64,000 nucleotides of DNA, taken from positions 118,069 through 182,068 of the forward strand of contig JAQUVW010000003.1 in assembly GCA_028693235.1 (NCBI GenBank). Reading direction: 5' to 3'. The notes under the pieces are model-generated. The model searched no databases. It was not told where the DNA came from and worked only from the letters and a program-made list of their open reading frames with translations. Origin of the DNA: Candidatus Gastranaerophilales bacterium (GTDB taxonomy: Bacteria > Cyanobacteriota > Vampirovibrionia > Gastranaerophilales > Gastranaerophilaceae). Numbering within the stretch: position 1 is the stretch's first letter; the number at the start of each line of letters is the position of its first letter. The position numbers and the translations under genes are program-made. This document shows, one piece after another, positions 25,921 through 33,821 of this stretch.

Positions 25921-26226
25921 ATGGCAGTACCAAAGAAAAGAACAGGGCATTCAGCTCAAGGACATAGAAGATCAAACTGGAAAGCTACAGTTCCTGAAAC
26001 TACAACTTGCAAAAATTGTGGTGCATTAGTATTAACACATACAGTTTGTACAGAATGTGGCTACTACAAGGGTAAACCTGCTAGTATAAAAGCTGAAGGA
26101 AATACTGTTGTAGAAGAAGTTAAAGAAGAAAAAAAAGCTCCTAAAAAAACAGCTAAAAAAGCTGAACAAGTAGAAACAGCTGAAACTCCGGCTGAAGAAA
26201 CTTCTGAAGAAAAAACAGAAGAGTAA
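25921..26226 (+). CDS. rpmF: 50S ribosomal protein L32 with long charged tail
   Basis: The first 53 residues are a normal bacterial L32: MAVPKKRTGHSAQGHRRSNW, then a zinc ribbon with Cys30, Cys33, Cys43 and Cys46. L32 sits near the peptidyl-transferase exit of the 50S subunit. The protein then continues for about 48 residues of Lys/Glu/Ala/Thr low complexity ending EETSEEKTEE, which ordinary L32 (about 56-60 residues) lacks. The frame is intact and ends before plsX, so the tail is real coding sequence here. Confidence 0.96.
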   Translation: MAVPKKRTGHSAQGHRRSNWKATVPETTTCKNCGALVLTHTVCTECGYYKGKPASIKAEGNTVVEEVKEEKKAPKKTAKKAEQVETAETPAEETSEEKTEE

Positions 26227-26258
26227 TTAGATAATAAAATAGGGAAGAGTGGATAAGT

Positions 26259-27314
26259 ATGACAAGAATAGCTATCGATGCAATGGGTGGGGATTATGCC
26301 CCTAAAGAAATTGTTGAAGGTGCTGTTTGGGGAGCATGGGCATATGATGTGCCTATTGAACTTGTAGGAAAACAAGACAAAATCGAAAGAGAATTAGACA
26401 GAATTGACCAAGAAGGTATTGTCTACCTCGGAGGCGGATTGTTTAAACCTAAAAGAATAAAAATAGACACAAAAAAATTGGACATCAAAATAACCCACGC
26501 AACTGAAATAATTGAAATGGGTGAAGCTCCCGGTCAAGCTATCCGTAAGAAAAAGAAATCTTCAATTGTATTGGCAGTAAAATCTGTCGCAGATGGCGAG
26601 GCCGATGCAGTAGTTGCAGCAGGTTCTACAGGTGCAGCGATGGCAGCAAGTTTATTCGGACTTGGCAGATTACCGGGTATTGAACGTCCTGCTATTGCAA
26701 CAACTCTCCCAACAATGAAAAGACCTGTCGTCTTGATTGACTCAGGTGCAAATACAAACAGTACTCCCGAAATGTTATACCAATTTGGAATGATGGGTGC
26801 TACTTTTTCTAAAAGCGTAATAGGAATTGAAAACCCTAGAATAGGCGTCTTAAATATCGGTGAAGAACCAGGAAAAGGTAACGACTTAGCAAAAGGTGCT
26901 TATAAATTATTTGAAGAAAATCAAGATAAATTGAACTTCATAGGAAACATTGAAGGTAAAGAGGTTTTCCTTGGAAATTGCGATGTAATTGTCTGCGACG
27001 GTTTCGTCGGAAATGTTGCATTAAAAACAATTGAAGGTGCTTCTTCAATGCTATTCCACATGATTAAAAAAGAATTTTGCGATGATATTTTATCTGTAAT
27101 AATAGGTATATTAGCAAAACCTTTTATGAAAAGAATTTATACAAAAATCAATTATGAAGAATTCGGAGGAGCTCTACTTTTAGGAGTTAAAGGTATTACT
27201 GTAATTTCACATGGCCGTTCAAGAGCTTATGCGATTAAAAACGCAGTTAGAGTAGCTAAAGAAGCTGTTGAATCCGGTGTAAACGAAAAAATCAAAGAAT
27301 TTTATGAAGGATAA
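26259..27314 (+). CDS. plsX: Phosphate acyltransferase PlsX
   Basis: PlsX makes acyl-phosphate from acyl-ACP for PlsY, starting phospholipid synthesis at the inner face of the membrane. The 351-residue protein starts TRIAIDAMGGDYAPKEIVEGA and has VAAGSTGAAMAASLF, LIDSGANTNS, NIGEEPGKGND and VCDGFVGNVALKTIEG, all family marks. It lies 32 bp after rpmF, the usual rpmF-plsX-fab order. Confidence 0.97.
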   Translation: MTRIAIDAMGGDYAPKEIVEGAVWGAWAYDVPIELVGKQDKIERELDRIDQEGIVYLGGGLFKPKRIKIDTKKLDIKITHATEIIEMGEAPGQAIRKKKKSSIVLAVKSVADGEADAVVAAGSTGAAMAASLFGLGRLPGIERPAIATTLPTMKRPVVLIDSGANTNSTPEMLYQFGMMGATFSKSVIGIENPRIGVLNIGEEPGKGNDLAKGAYKLFEENQDKLNFIGNIEGKEVFLGNCDVIVCDGFVGNVALKTIEGASSMLFHMIKKEFCDDILSVIIGILAKPFMKRIYTKINYEEFGGALLLGVKGITVISHGRSRAYAIKNAVRVAKEAVESGVNEKIKEFYEG

Positions 27315-27321
27315 TATAAAT

Positions 27322-28320
27322 ATGACTATACCTGTAATGATTGCCGGTGTTGGCTATGCAGTCCCAGACACCGTAGTTACTAATGAAGATTTAACAAAGA
27401 TTTTAGAAACAAGCGATGAATGGATTTCGACAAGAACAGGCATCAAAGAAAGAAGAATTTGTAACGGCAATGAAGATGCTACAGATTTAGGTATTACGGC
27501 GGCTAAAAAAGCTCTTGAAAAAGCAAAAATGAACGGTTCTGAAATAGAATTAGTTATAGCAGCTGCTTCAGTGCCAACTATGGCCTACCCATCAACAGCA
27601 TGCCAAGTTCAGCTTGCCATCGGAGCAAAGAACGCTGCTGGTTTTGACGTCACAGCCGCTTGTTCAGGACTTTTGTACGCTATGAACATAGCTAAAGCAT
27701 TTATAAAAGCAGGTACTTACAAAAAGATTTTAGTTGTAGCAACAGATGCCAACTCAAAGTTTGTTGATTGGACAGACCGTTCAACTTGTGTCTTATTTGG
27801 CGACGGTGCAGGTGCTATGGTTTTAAAAGAATCAGAAGACGGCGTTGATGATATTATTCAACTTGATATGTTTTCAGAACCTGAATGTGGCAAATTTATA
27901 AAAATGCCGATTACAGGACATAATTGTCCACTTGTTGAACCAAATGAAACCCGACCTCAACATATCGAAATGAACGGCAAGGAAGTTTATAAATTTGTTG
28001 TGACAAAAATGCCTAACTACATTGTCGATTGTGTTGAAAAATCAGGCTTAAAACCTGAAGATATCGACTATTTAATTCCACACCAAGCAAACGTTAGAAT
28101 TATTGACGCAATGGCAGACAGGCTTGGCTACGACAACAACAAAGTAATTGTAAATATTGAAAAATACGGCAACACATCTGCTGCCTCTATTCCTATAGCA
28201 TTGGTTGAAGGTGTCAGTGAAGGAAAAATTAAATTACCTTGCAAAGCAATTTTAACAGGGTTCGGTGCAGGCATGACATGTGCAACATCGGTCGTTAGAC
28301 TAAGAGAAGGAGTTGCTTAA
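27322..28320 (+). CDS. fabH: 3-oxoacyl-ACP synthase III FabH
   Basis: FabH condenses acetyl-CoA with malonyl-ACP to start fatty-acid chains. The 332-residue thiolase-fold enzyme has catalytic Cys114 in DVTAACSGLLYAMN, His in LIPHQANVRI and Asn in YGNTSAASIP, with the substrate pocket TSDEWISTRTGI near the start. The ATG at 27322 (AAGGA ten bases upstream) avoids a long overlap with plsX; an in-frame ATG at 27304 is possible. Confidence 0.97.
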   Translation: MTIPVMIAGVGYAVPDTVVTNEDLTKILETSDEWISTRTGIKERRICNGNEDATDLGITAAKKALEKAKMNGSEIELVIAAASVPTMAYPSTACQVQLAIGAKNAAGFDVTAACSGLLYAMNIAKAFIKAGTYKKILVVATDANSKFVDWTDRSTCVLFGDGAGAMVLKESEDGVDDIIQLDMFSEPECGKFIKMPITGHNCPLVEPNETRPQHIEMNGKEVYKFVVTKMPNYIVDCVEKSGLKPEDIDYLIPHQANVRIIDAMADRLGYDNNKVIVNIEKYGNTSAASIPIALVEGVSEGKIKLPCKAILTGFGAGMTCATSVVRLREGVA

Positions 28321-29267
28321 TGAAAAAATTGGCAGTTATTTTTCCGGGACAAGGTGCCCAAGCTATCGGCATGGGATTAGATATATTTAATAATTCACCT
28401 GCTGCAAAAAATGTTTTCAAAACAGCAAACAAAGTTTTAGGTAGAAATATTTCAGATATTTGTTTTGAAGGACCAGAAGACGCTTTAAAGCAAACTTTCA
28501 ACACGCAACCGGCTATATTAGCTGTTGAAATCGCTGCACTAGAAGCTTTAAAAGAAAAAACATCATTAAATATAGAATATACAGCAGGCCACAGTTTGGG
28601 TGAATACGCTGCAATATATGCTTCAGGTTCTATTGACTTAGAAAATGCTTTTAAATTAATACAAAAAAGAGCTGAACTAATGGACAAAGCGGCGACTTCC
28701 ACAAAAGGTACAATGACTGCAGTATTAGGATTAAACAAAGAGAAAGTCGAACCAGTTTTAAACGAATTAAACACGTCAGGAGTTGTGTCTGTAGCGAATT
28801 TCAATTCTCCTGAACAAATAGTAATCACAGGTGAAATAGATGCTGTAAACGAAGCTTCAACAGCTTTAAAAGAAGCAGGTGCCAGAAGAGTTATACCTTT
28901 AGCTGTTTCTGGAGCATTCCACTCTCCATTGATGAAAGATGCAGCAATGGAATTTGCGACATTTGTTAAGTCATGTGAAATAAATAATTCAAACTTCCCT
29001 GTATTAACGAATGTTGATGCAAAGGAAACAACAAATAAAAATGATTTTCTTGAAAAAATGCCCAAACAGATTTATTCATCTGTATATTGGACTCAAACAA
29101 TTCAAGAAATGGTTAAAAACGGAGTGGATACAATCATTGAAGTAGGTCCAGGTAAAGTTTTAGCTGGATTAAACAAAAAAATTGATTCATCAATTACAAC
29201 ATATAACATTTACGACATGCCATCATTAGAAGCTACAATTGAAGCTTTGAATATGGCAGCTGTATAA
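28320..29267 (+). CDS. fabD: Malonyl-CoA:ACP transacylase FabD
   Basis: FabD moves malonyl from CoA to ACP. The 315 residues show FPGQGAQAIGMG at the start, the active-site GHSLGEYAA with catalytic Ser, a QKRAELMDKAA segment with the malonate-binding Arg, and SGAFHSPLM with the catalytic His. TAATG couples it to fabH. Confidence 0.97.
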   Translation: MKKLAVIFPGQGAQAIGMGLDIFNNSPAAKNVFKTANKVLGRNISDICFEGPEDALKQTFNTQPAILAVEIAALEALKEKTSLNIEYTAGHSLGEYAAIYASGSIDLENAFKLIQKRAELMDKAATSTKGTMTAVLGLNKEKVEPVLNELNTSGVVSVANFNSPEQIVITGEIDAVNEASTALKEAGARRVIPLAVSGAFHSPLMKDAAMEFATFVKSCEINNSNFPVLTNVDAKETTNKNDFLEKMPKQIYSSVYWTQTIQEMVKNGVDTIIEVGPGKVLAGLNKKIDSSITTYNIYDMPSLEATIEALNMAAV

Positions 29268-29280
29268 GGAGTCAGAAGAA

Positions 29281-30012
29281 ATGACAGATACAAAAGTTGC
29301 ATTAGTAACGGGAGCATCTCGAGGCATTGGCAGAGCATGTGCTCTAGAACTTGCAAAAGCAGGATACACAATAATTGTAAACTATGCAGGTAACGAAGAA
29401 GCTGCAAATAAAACAGTCAATGACATCAAAACTCTCGGAGTAGAAGCAATTGCGATGAAATTTGACGTGTCAAACCAAGAAGCTGTTGTTGAAGCAATAG
29501 CAAATATAATGGAACAATTCGGTAGAATTGACGTATTAGTCAATAACGCAGGAATTACTCGAGATAATCTTTTAATCAGGTTAAAATCTGAAGATTGGAA
29601 CGCAGTAATTAACACAAATTTAAACAGTGCATTTTATGTAACACAACCTGTTTCAAAGATAATGATGAAACAAAGAGCAGGTGCAATAGTAAACATGGCA
29701 AGTATTGTCGGAATCTATGGTAATGCAGGTCAAGCCAATTATGCAGCAGCAAAAGCAGGTATAATCGGTTTTACCAAAGCAACAGCCAAAGAACTAGCAT
29801 CAAGAGGAATCAGGGTTAACGCAGTAGCTCCAGGATTTATTCAAACCGACATGACCAAAGACTTAAAGAACATGGACAAACTTGCAGACGCCATTCCAAT
29901 GAAAAGACTCGGCAATGTCGAAGATATTGCTAAAACTGTAAAATTCTTAGCGGTCGATGCTGATTATATTACAGGGCAAGTCTTAGCCGTTGATGGCGGA
30001 TTAGTTATCTAA
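29281..30012 (+). CDS. fabG: 3-oxoacyl-ACP reductase FabG
   Basis: FabG is the NADPH-dependent short-chain reductase of fatty-acid elongation. The 243-residue protein has the Rossmann motif TGASRGIGRACAL, LVNNAGITRDN, the catalytic Ser in VNMASIVG, Tyr-Lys in NYAAAKAG, and the NTD-type AVAPGFIQTDMT. It lies 13 bp after fabD. RBS is GGAG seven bases before the ATG. Confidence 0.97.
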   Translation: MTDTKVALVTGASRGIGRACALELAKAGYTIIVNYAGNEEAANKTVNDIKTLGVEAIAMKFDVSNQEAVVEAIANIMEQFGRIDVLVNNAGITRDNLLIRLKSEDWNAVINTNLNSAFYVTQPVSKIMMKQRAGAIVNMASIVGIYGNAGQANYAAAKAGIIGFTKATAKELASRGIRVNAVAPGFIQTDMTKDLKNMDKLADAIPMKRLGNVEDIAKTVKFLAVDADYITGQVLAVDGGLVI

Positions 30013-30023
30013 TTGTAAAATCT

Positions 30024-30051
30024 TTGCAAATTTTTTTTGAAATAGTATAAT
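30024..30051 (+). promoter_or_regulatory. Internal promoter before acpP
   Basis: TTGCAA (30024-30029) and a perfect TATAAT (30046-30051) are 16 bp apart, 43 bp before the acpP ATG. It would raise acpP expression over the upstream fab genes. Confidence 0.65.
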
Positions 30052-30094
30052 ATGAAATGTATATTCGGTAATAATTAAAATGAGGTAAAAAAAC

Positions 30095-30328
30095 ATGAGT
30101 ACAGTTTTTGAGAGAGTAAAAAAAGTTGTTGTAGAACAATTAAGTGTTGAAGAAGGATTAGTAACTCCTGAAGCTAGCTTTACAGCTGATTTAGGTGCGG
30201 ATTCTTTGGATACAGTTGAATTAGTAATGGCTTTTGAAGAAGAATTCGGTTGCGAAATTCCTGATGAAGAAGCTGAAAAAATAGCAACAGTCCAAGACGC
30301 TGTTAACTACATTGAAGCTAATTCATAA
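30095..30328 (+). CDS. acpP: Acyl carrier protein AcpP
   Basis: AcpP carries growing acyl chains on a 4'-phosphopantetheine attached to Ser37 in [19 protein letters not shown]. The 77-residue, strongly acidic four-helix protein is of standard length. GAGGT lies upstream of the ATG. It is placed between fabG and fabF as in many bacteria and has its own strong promoter. Confidence 0.98.
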   Translation: MSTVFERVKKVVVEQLSVEEGLVTPEASFTADLGADSLDTVELVMAFEEEFGCEIPDEEAEKIATVQDAVNYIEANS

Positions 30329-30355
30329 TTGTTTCAACGCTAGATAATTAATCTG

Positions 30356-30386
30356 CGAGGAGTTGCTATATTTCGAGTGCTCCTCG
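30356..30386 (+). other. Hairpin between acpP and fabF
   Basis: CGAGGAG (30356-30362) pairs perfectly with CTCCTCG (30380-30386), followed by TATTTTAT. It could be a partial terminator that lets acpP mRNA outnumber fabF, or an mRNA stabiliser. The T tract is interrupted, so termination is uncertain. Confidence 0.55.
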
Positions 30387-30416
30387 TATTTTATGAGTAG
30401 ATATAAAGGTAACAAT

Positions 30417-31673
30417 ATGAGTAAAAGAAGAGTAGTAGTGACCGGAATTGGAGCGGTATCTCCTTTCGGCGTTGGTGTTGATACACTATGGAATAATGTA
30501 AAAGCTGGTAACAGCGGTATATCAACTATTGAAAACATGGATTTAGAAGGTCACACAGTTCATATAGCAGGTGAAGTTAAAAATTTCGATCCGACAGAGC
30601 ATGGCATAGACCCTAAAGATGCTAAAAAAATGGATAGATTTATTCACTTTGCAATGGTTGCAGCGACAGAAGCGGTCGAAGATTCAGGTGTATCGACAGA
30701 CAATGTTGACCCTTATAGATTCGGTGTAATCGTTGGATCTGCAGCAGGCGGTTTTAGAACAATTGAAAAAAATCATAAAGCAATGATTGATAGAGGTCCT
30801 ACAAAATGTTCGCCTTTCACAATTCCAATGCTAATTTGTGATATGGGTGCAGGTAGAATTTCTATAAAATACGGTGCTAAAGGAATTAATAAAGCAATAG
30901 TAACAGCATGTGCCACTTCTGCACACTCAGTTGGTGATGCATTCCGCTCAATCCAATGGGGTGAAGCAGATGTAATCATTGCCGGCGGTGCTGAAGCAAC
31001 TATATGCAATATCGGAGTCGGTGCTTTTACAAGTGCAAGAACCCTATCTAAAAGAAATGATGAACCTCAAAAAGCATCAAGACCTTATGACCAAGACCGT
31101 GATGGTTTTGTCATGGCTGAAGGTGCTGGCATATTAGTTCTTGAAGAACTTGAACATGCTAAAGCAAGAGGGGCAAAAATATACGCTGAGGTTATCGGCT
31201 ATGGGCAAACAGCAGATGCTTATGACATTGTAGCCCCGGCACCGGATGGAGCGGGAGCTACAAAAGCAATGGAAAATGCTGTTAAAGATGCAAAAATAGA
31301 CCCTGCTGAAGTTAAATATGTAAATGCCCACGGGACAAGTACCGGATTAGGCGACATCGCTGAATCTCAAGCGATAGCTAATGTTTTTGGTGATTTAGAT
31401 AAAAATCCGGAATTAAAAGTAAGTTCGACAAAATCAATGACTGGGCATATGCTTGGAGCATCAGGAGCTATTGAATCCATTATATGTATTGAAACAATTA
31501 ATAATGGAGTTGTTCCTCCAACTATCAATCTTGACAAGCAAGATGAAAGAGTAGCGAACTTAAACTACGTAGCAAACAAAGCTCAAGAAGCAAAAGTTGA
31601 CGTAGCTCTTTCGAATTCTTTCGGGTTTGGTGGACATAATGCTTCACTTGTTTTTAAAAAATTTAAAAATTAG
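30417..31673 (+). CDS. fabF: 3-oxoacyl-ACP synthase II FabF
   Basis: FabF elongates acyl-ACP with malonyl-ACP. The 418-residue enzyme starts SKRRVVVTGIGAVSPFG and has the catalytic Cys in VTACATSAHSVGDAF, His in VNAHGTSTGLGD and the second His in SMTGHMLGASG. The ATG at 30417 has AAAGG seven bases upstream; an upstream in-frame ATG at 30363 falls inside the hairpin and has no ribosome site. It ends the fatty-acid operon. Confidence 0.97.
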   Translation: MSKRRVVVTGIGAVSPFGVGVDTLWNNVKAGNSGISTIENMDLEGHTVHIAGEVKNFDPTEHGIDPKDAKKMDRFIHFAMVAATEAVEDSGVSTDNVDPYRFGVIVGSAAGGFRTIEKNHKAMIDRGPTKCSPFTIPMLICDMGAGRISIKYGAKGINKAIVTACATSAHSVGDAFRSIQWGEADVIIAGGAEATICNIGVGAFTSARTLSKRNDEPQKASRPYDQDRDGFVMAEGAGILVLEELEHAKARGAKIYAEVIGYGQTADAYDIVAPAPDGAGATKAMENAVKDAKIDPAEVKYVNAHGTSTGLGDIAESQAIANVFGDLDKNPELKVSSTKSMTGHMLGASGAIESIICIETINNGVVPPTINLDKQDERVANLNYVANKAQEAKVDVALSNSFGFGGHNASLVFKKFKN

Positions 31674-31697
31674 TGCACAATCAAATACAAACAAACT

Positions 31698-31727
31698 AAA
31701 AGACCTTGTATTAAACAAGGTCTTTTT
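31698..31727 (+). terminator. Bidirectional terminator after fabF
   Basis: AAAAGACCTTGT pairs with ACAAGGTCTTTTT across a 5-base loop, with A and T runs on the two sides, so it can also end the minus-strand gene beyond it. Confidence 0.88.
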
Positions 31728-31755
31728 AATAGTTAAAACAAATTACGCTTAAAAT

Positions 31756-32064
31756 CTAAGCATTTTTATTTATACCATCAGCTTTGTGTTTAGCAAGTAC
31801 ACCCGCCAAAACAGTAATTCCGGCACCTACAGCAGCACCTATTGCAGTAAATTTAGGAATAGTTGTTGATGTTAAGAATTTCAATTTACTCGGAAATTCT
31901 GCAATAACTTCTTTTAGTGGCATTTTTGTTTTTTGGATTGTTCTAGCTAAACCGGCAGTGCTGACGCCTGCTCCAATTAGAGCACCGGCTGCGGCATTTT
32001 TAACAGTCTTTTTTTTCACATCAGCTGTATAAGCTACTGAGTTGATAGATACAGGGTTAATCAT
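31756..32064 (-). CDS. Small glycine-rich membrane-type protein, unknown
   Basis: Not recognised. The 102 residues start MINPVSINSVAYTADVKKKTVK, then hold two glycine/alanine-rich hydrophobic segments, AAAGALIGAGVSTAGLA (about 25-41) and AIGAAVGAGITVLAGVLA (about 75-92), separated by a basic stretch. These look like a pair of glycine-zipper helices able to enter a membrane. ATG 32064 is chosen over an in-frame TTG at 32079 because GGAGAAGG precedes it. The N-terminus resembles those of other unknowns common in Gastranaerophilales (inference). Confidence 0.75.
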   Translation of the reverse strand: MINPVSINSVAYTADVKKKTVKNAAAGALIGAGVSTAGLARTIQKTKMPLKEVIAEFPSKLKFLTSTTIPKFTAIGAAVGAGITVLAGVLAKHKADGINKNA

Positions 32065-32144
32065 TTTTTCCTTCTCCAATTATTAATGGGCAATTATATT
32101 ATAACATTTTTTCCGATAAAAATTAAAAGTATATAAAAAATAAG

Positions 32145-32169
32145 CAAAAAAAAAGCTCCGATTGGAGCT
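32145..32169 (-). terminator. Orphan minus-strand terminator
   Basis: Read on the minus strand, AGCTCC-aatc-GGAGCT is followed by nine T residues. No minus-strand protein gene lies upstream of it before the mgtE start, so it appears to end a noncoding transcript. Confidence 0.75.
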
Positions 32170-32280
32170 AAACTTTTAATAGGAAGGGAAGGTTAGGGGG
32201 AAGGTAAGTTAATGTGAAAGTTTATGTTTATTTGTGTTTGCTAACTTTTTAATGTTTGTCTTGCGACTTACATATATATA
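32145..32280 (-). ncRNA. Candidate small RNA with C-rich (UCCC) tracts
   Basis: The 376 bp between the small membrane gene and mgtE has no plausible protein frame. On the minus strand it reads through an AT-rich zone with several TATA-like boxes near 32270-32290, then about 130 bases later ends at the intrinsic terminator. The body has unpaired-looking runs CTTACCTTCCCCC and CCTTCCCTTCC (32181-32205), complementary to GGAGG/GGGAAGG ribosome sites. This is the style of small RNAs that block translation. The 5' end is a guess. The rest of the gap (32281-32441) shows only AT-rich leader of mgtE. Confidence 0.35.
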
Positions 32281-32441
32281 AAGTATATACTTAATATAGA
32301 ATTTCACGTTTGTTTAAATTCGTTACATTTGTTTACAATCGAAATTTTAGTATATATTATTTGAAATAATAATTCATAAAAGACTCCTCTCTTAGATATA
32401 CAAACATTGAGTTTTAGAGTATAATTTTTTTGGAGATACTA

Positions 32442-33812
32442 ATGCTAAACGTCGAAAATATAGTAGATAGAATAAAAGAAAAAATTGAGGATGAAAATTT
32501 TTCTCAACTTAAAGGTACACTTGATAGCTATCATAGTGCTGATTTGGCTGAAATTTTAAAAGAATTAAAGCCTGAAGAAAGACTCATTGCATTTAAAAAT
32601 ATCGTCGAAGAAGATAAAGCAGCAGAAATTATTGAGTATTTGCCTCCACAATATCAAGTCGAACTATTGTCTGATCTTGGTGAAGAATATGCTTCTAAAT
32701 TAATAATGAAGATGCACCACGACGAAATTGCAGACGTTTTGGCAGACATGGAAGATAGCGACTCTGAAACATACTTAAACAAATTGCCGGCTAAATTTTC
32801 TAATGAAGTAAGAGAATTGCTTGCTTATAAAGAAGACACGGCAGGCGGAATAATGACGCCAAACACCATAACTGTGAACAAAGATATGCGAGTTGAAGAT
32901 GTGCTTTCTTTTATCAGAATCAGAGCTGAAAAAGATGATGTTGAGCTATATTATTTGTATGTAATTGATAACCAAAAGCATTTGCTCGGCGTTGTAAGTT
33001 TAAGAGCATTACTTACTAAGCCTTACAAAACAAAAGTCGAAGATATAATGACTAAAGATATCGTCAAATTGCATATTGATGACCCGCAAGATGCGGTAGC
33101 TGATATTTTCATGAAATACCAATACAGTGCATTACCTGTCGTGGATTTATATAATCGTCTAAAAGGTATGATTACGTGGGATGACGCACAAGACATTATT
33201 GAAGAAGAAACGACTGATGAAATTTATACATCATCAGGTATCAACACTGACTTGGTCGATGAAGATGAAATCTTGAGCGGAAGCACAATCAACGCAATCA
33301 GGGCTCGCATACCTTGGCTTTTGATAACTCTTGTAGGCGAATTTATAGCGGTAAGAGTTGCCGACCATTTTGAAGCAACCTTGCATGCAATTCCTATTAT
33401 CGCTATTTTTATGCCACTATTAGCTGGGCTCGGAGGCAACATCGGAACGCAAAGCATAACACTTATGGTTCGTGGTCTTTCAACAGGGCAAGTTTCATTG
33501 AGCGGGGCTTTTTATCATATATTTAGAGAAATGAAAGTCGGGCTTACTATCGGGATTATTTTCGGTGCACTTGTTTCTGCCGTAACTTTCGGCTGGCGAC
33601 ATAATGTAGAACTTGGTCTTGTTGTAGGAGCTGCAATGGTTATAAATATGACTTTGGCAACATTCCTCGGCACAATTACTCCATTTGCCCTAAAGAAAAT
33701 AAACGTTGACCCTGCTATCGCATCAGGGCCAGTAATTGCAACCACTATAGATGTTTTGGGGCTTGCTACATATTTTACATTGGTGACAATTTTCTTGGTA
33801 AAAATCATTTAA
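32442..33812 (+). CDS. mgtE: Magnesium transporter MgtE
   Basis: MgtE is a dimeric Mg2+ channel gated by its own cytoplasmic domains. The 456-residue protein has the MgtE-N superhelix (about 1-125, LKELKPEERLIAFKNI), two CBS domains (about 130-255, including TAGGIMTPN), a plug helix and five membrane helices with the pore signature PLLAGLGGNIGTQS and the last helix VIATTIDVLGL. ATG 32442 has GGAG six bases before it. I see no M-box riboswitch in the leader. Confidence 0.96.
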   Translation: MLNVENIVDRIKEKIEDENFSQLKGTLDSYHSADLAEILKELKPEERLIAFKNIVEEDKAAEIIEYLPPQYQVELLSDLGEEYASKLIMKMHHDEIADVLADMEDSDSETYLNKLPAKFSNEVRELLAYKEDTAGGIMTPNTITVNKDMRVEDVLSFIRIRAEKDDVELYYLYVIDNQKHLLGVVSLRALLTKPYKTKVEDIMTKDIVKLHIDDPQDAVADIFMKYQYSALPVVDLYNRLKGMITWDDAQDIIEEETTDEIYTSSGINTDLVDEDEILSGSTINAIRARIPWLLITLVGEFIAVRVADHFEATLHAIPIIAIFMPLLAGLGGNIGTQSITLMVRGLSTGQVSLSGAFYHIFREMKVGLTIGIIFGALVSAVTFGWRHNVELGLVVGAAMVINMTLATFLGTITPFALKKINVDPAIASGPVIATTIDVLGLATYFTLVTIFLVKII

Positions 33813-33821
33813 GGGCATTTT

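Noticed and set aside
28295..29065. A 256-codon minus frame opposite fabD
   Set aside because: fabD has all catalytic motifs and operon overlaps on the plus strand; the opposing frame is a long shadow.
32281..32441. Possible M-box (Mg riboswitch) leader of mgtE
   Set aside because: The leader is AT-rich without the long conserved stems of an M-box.
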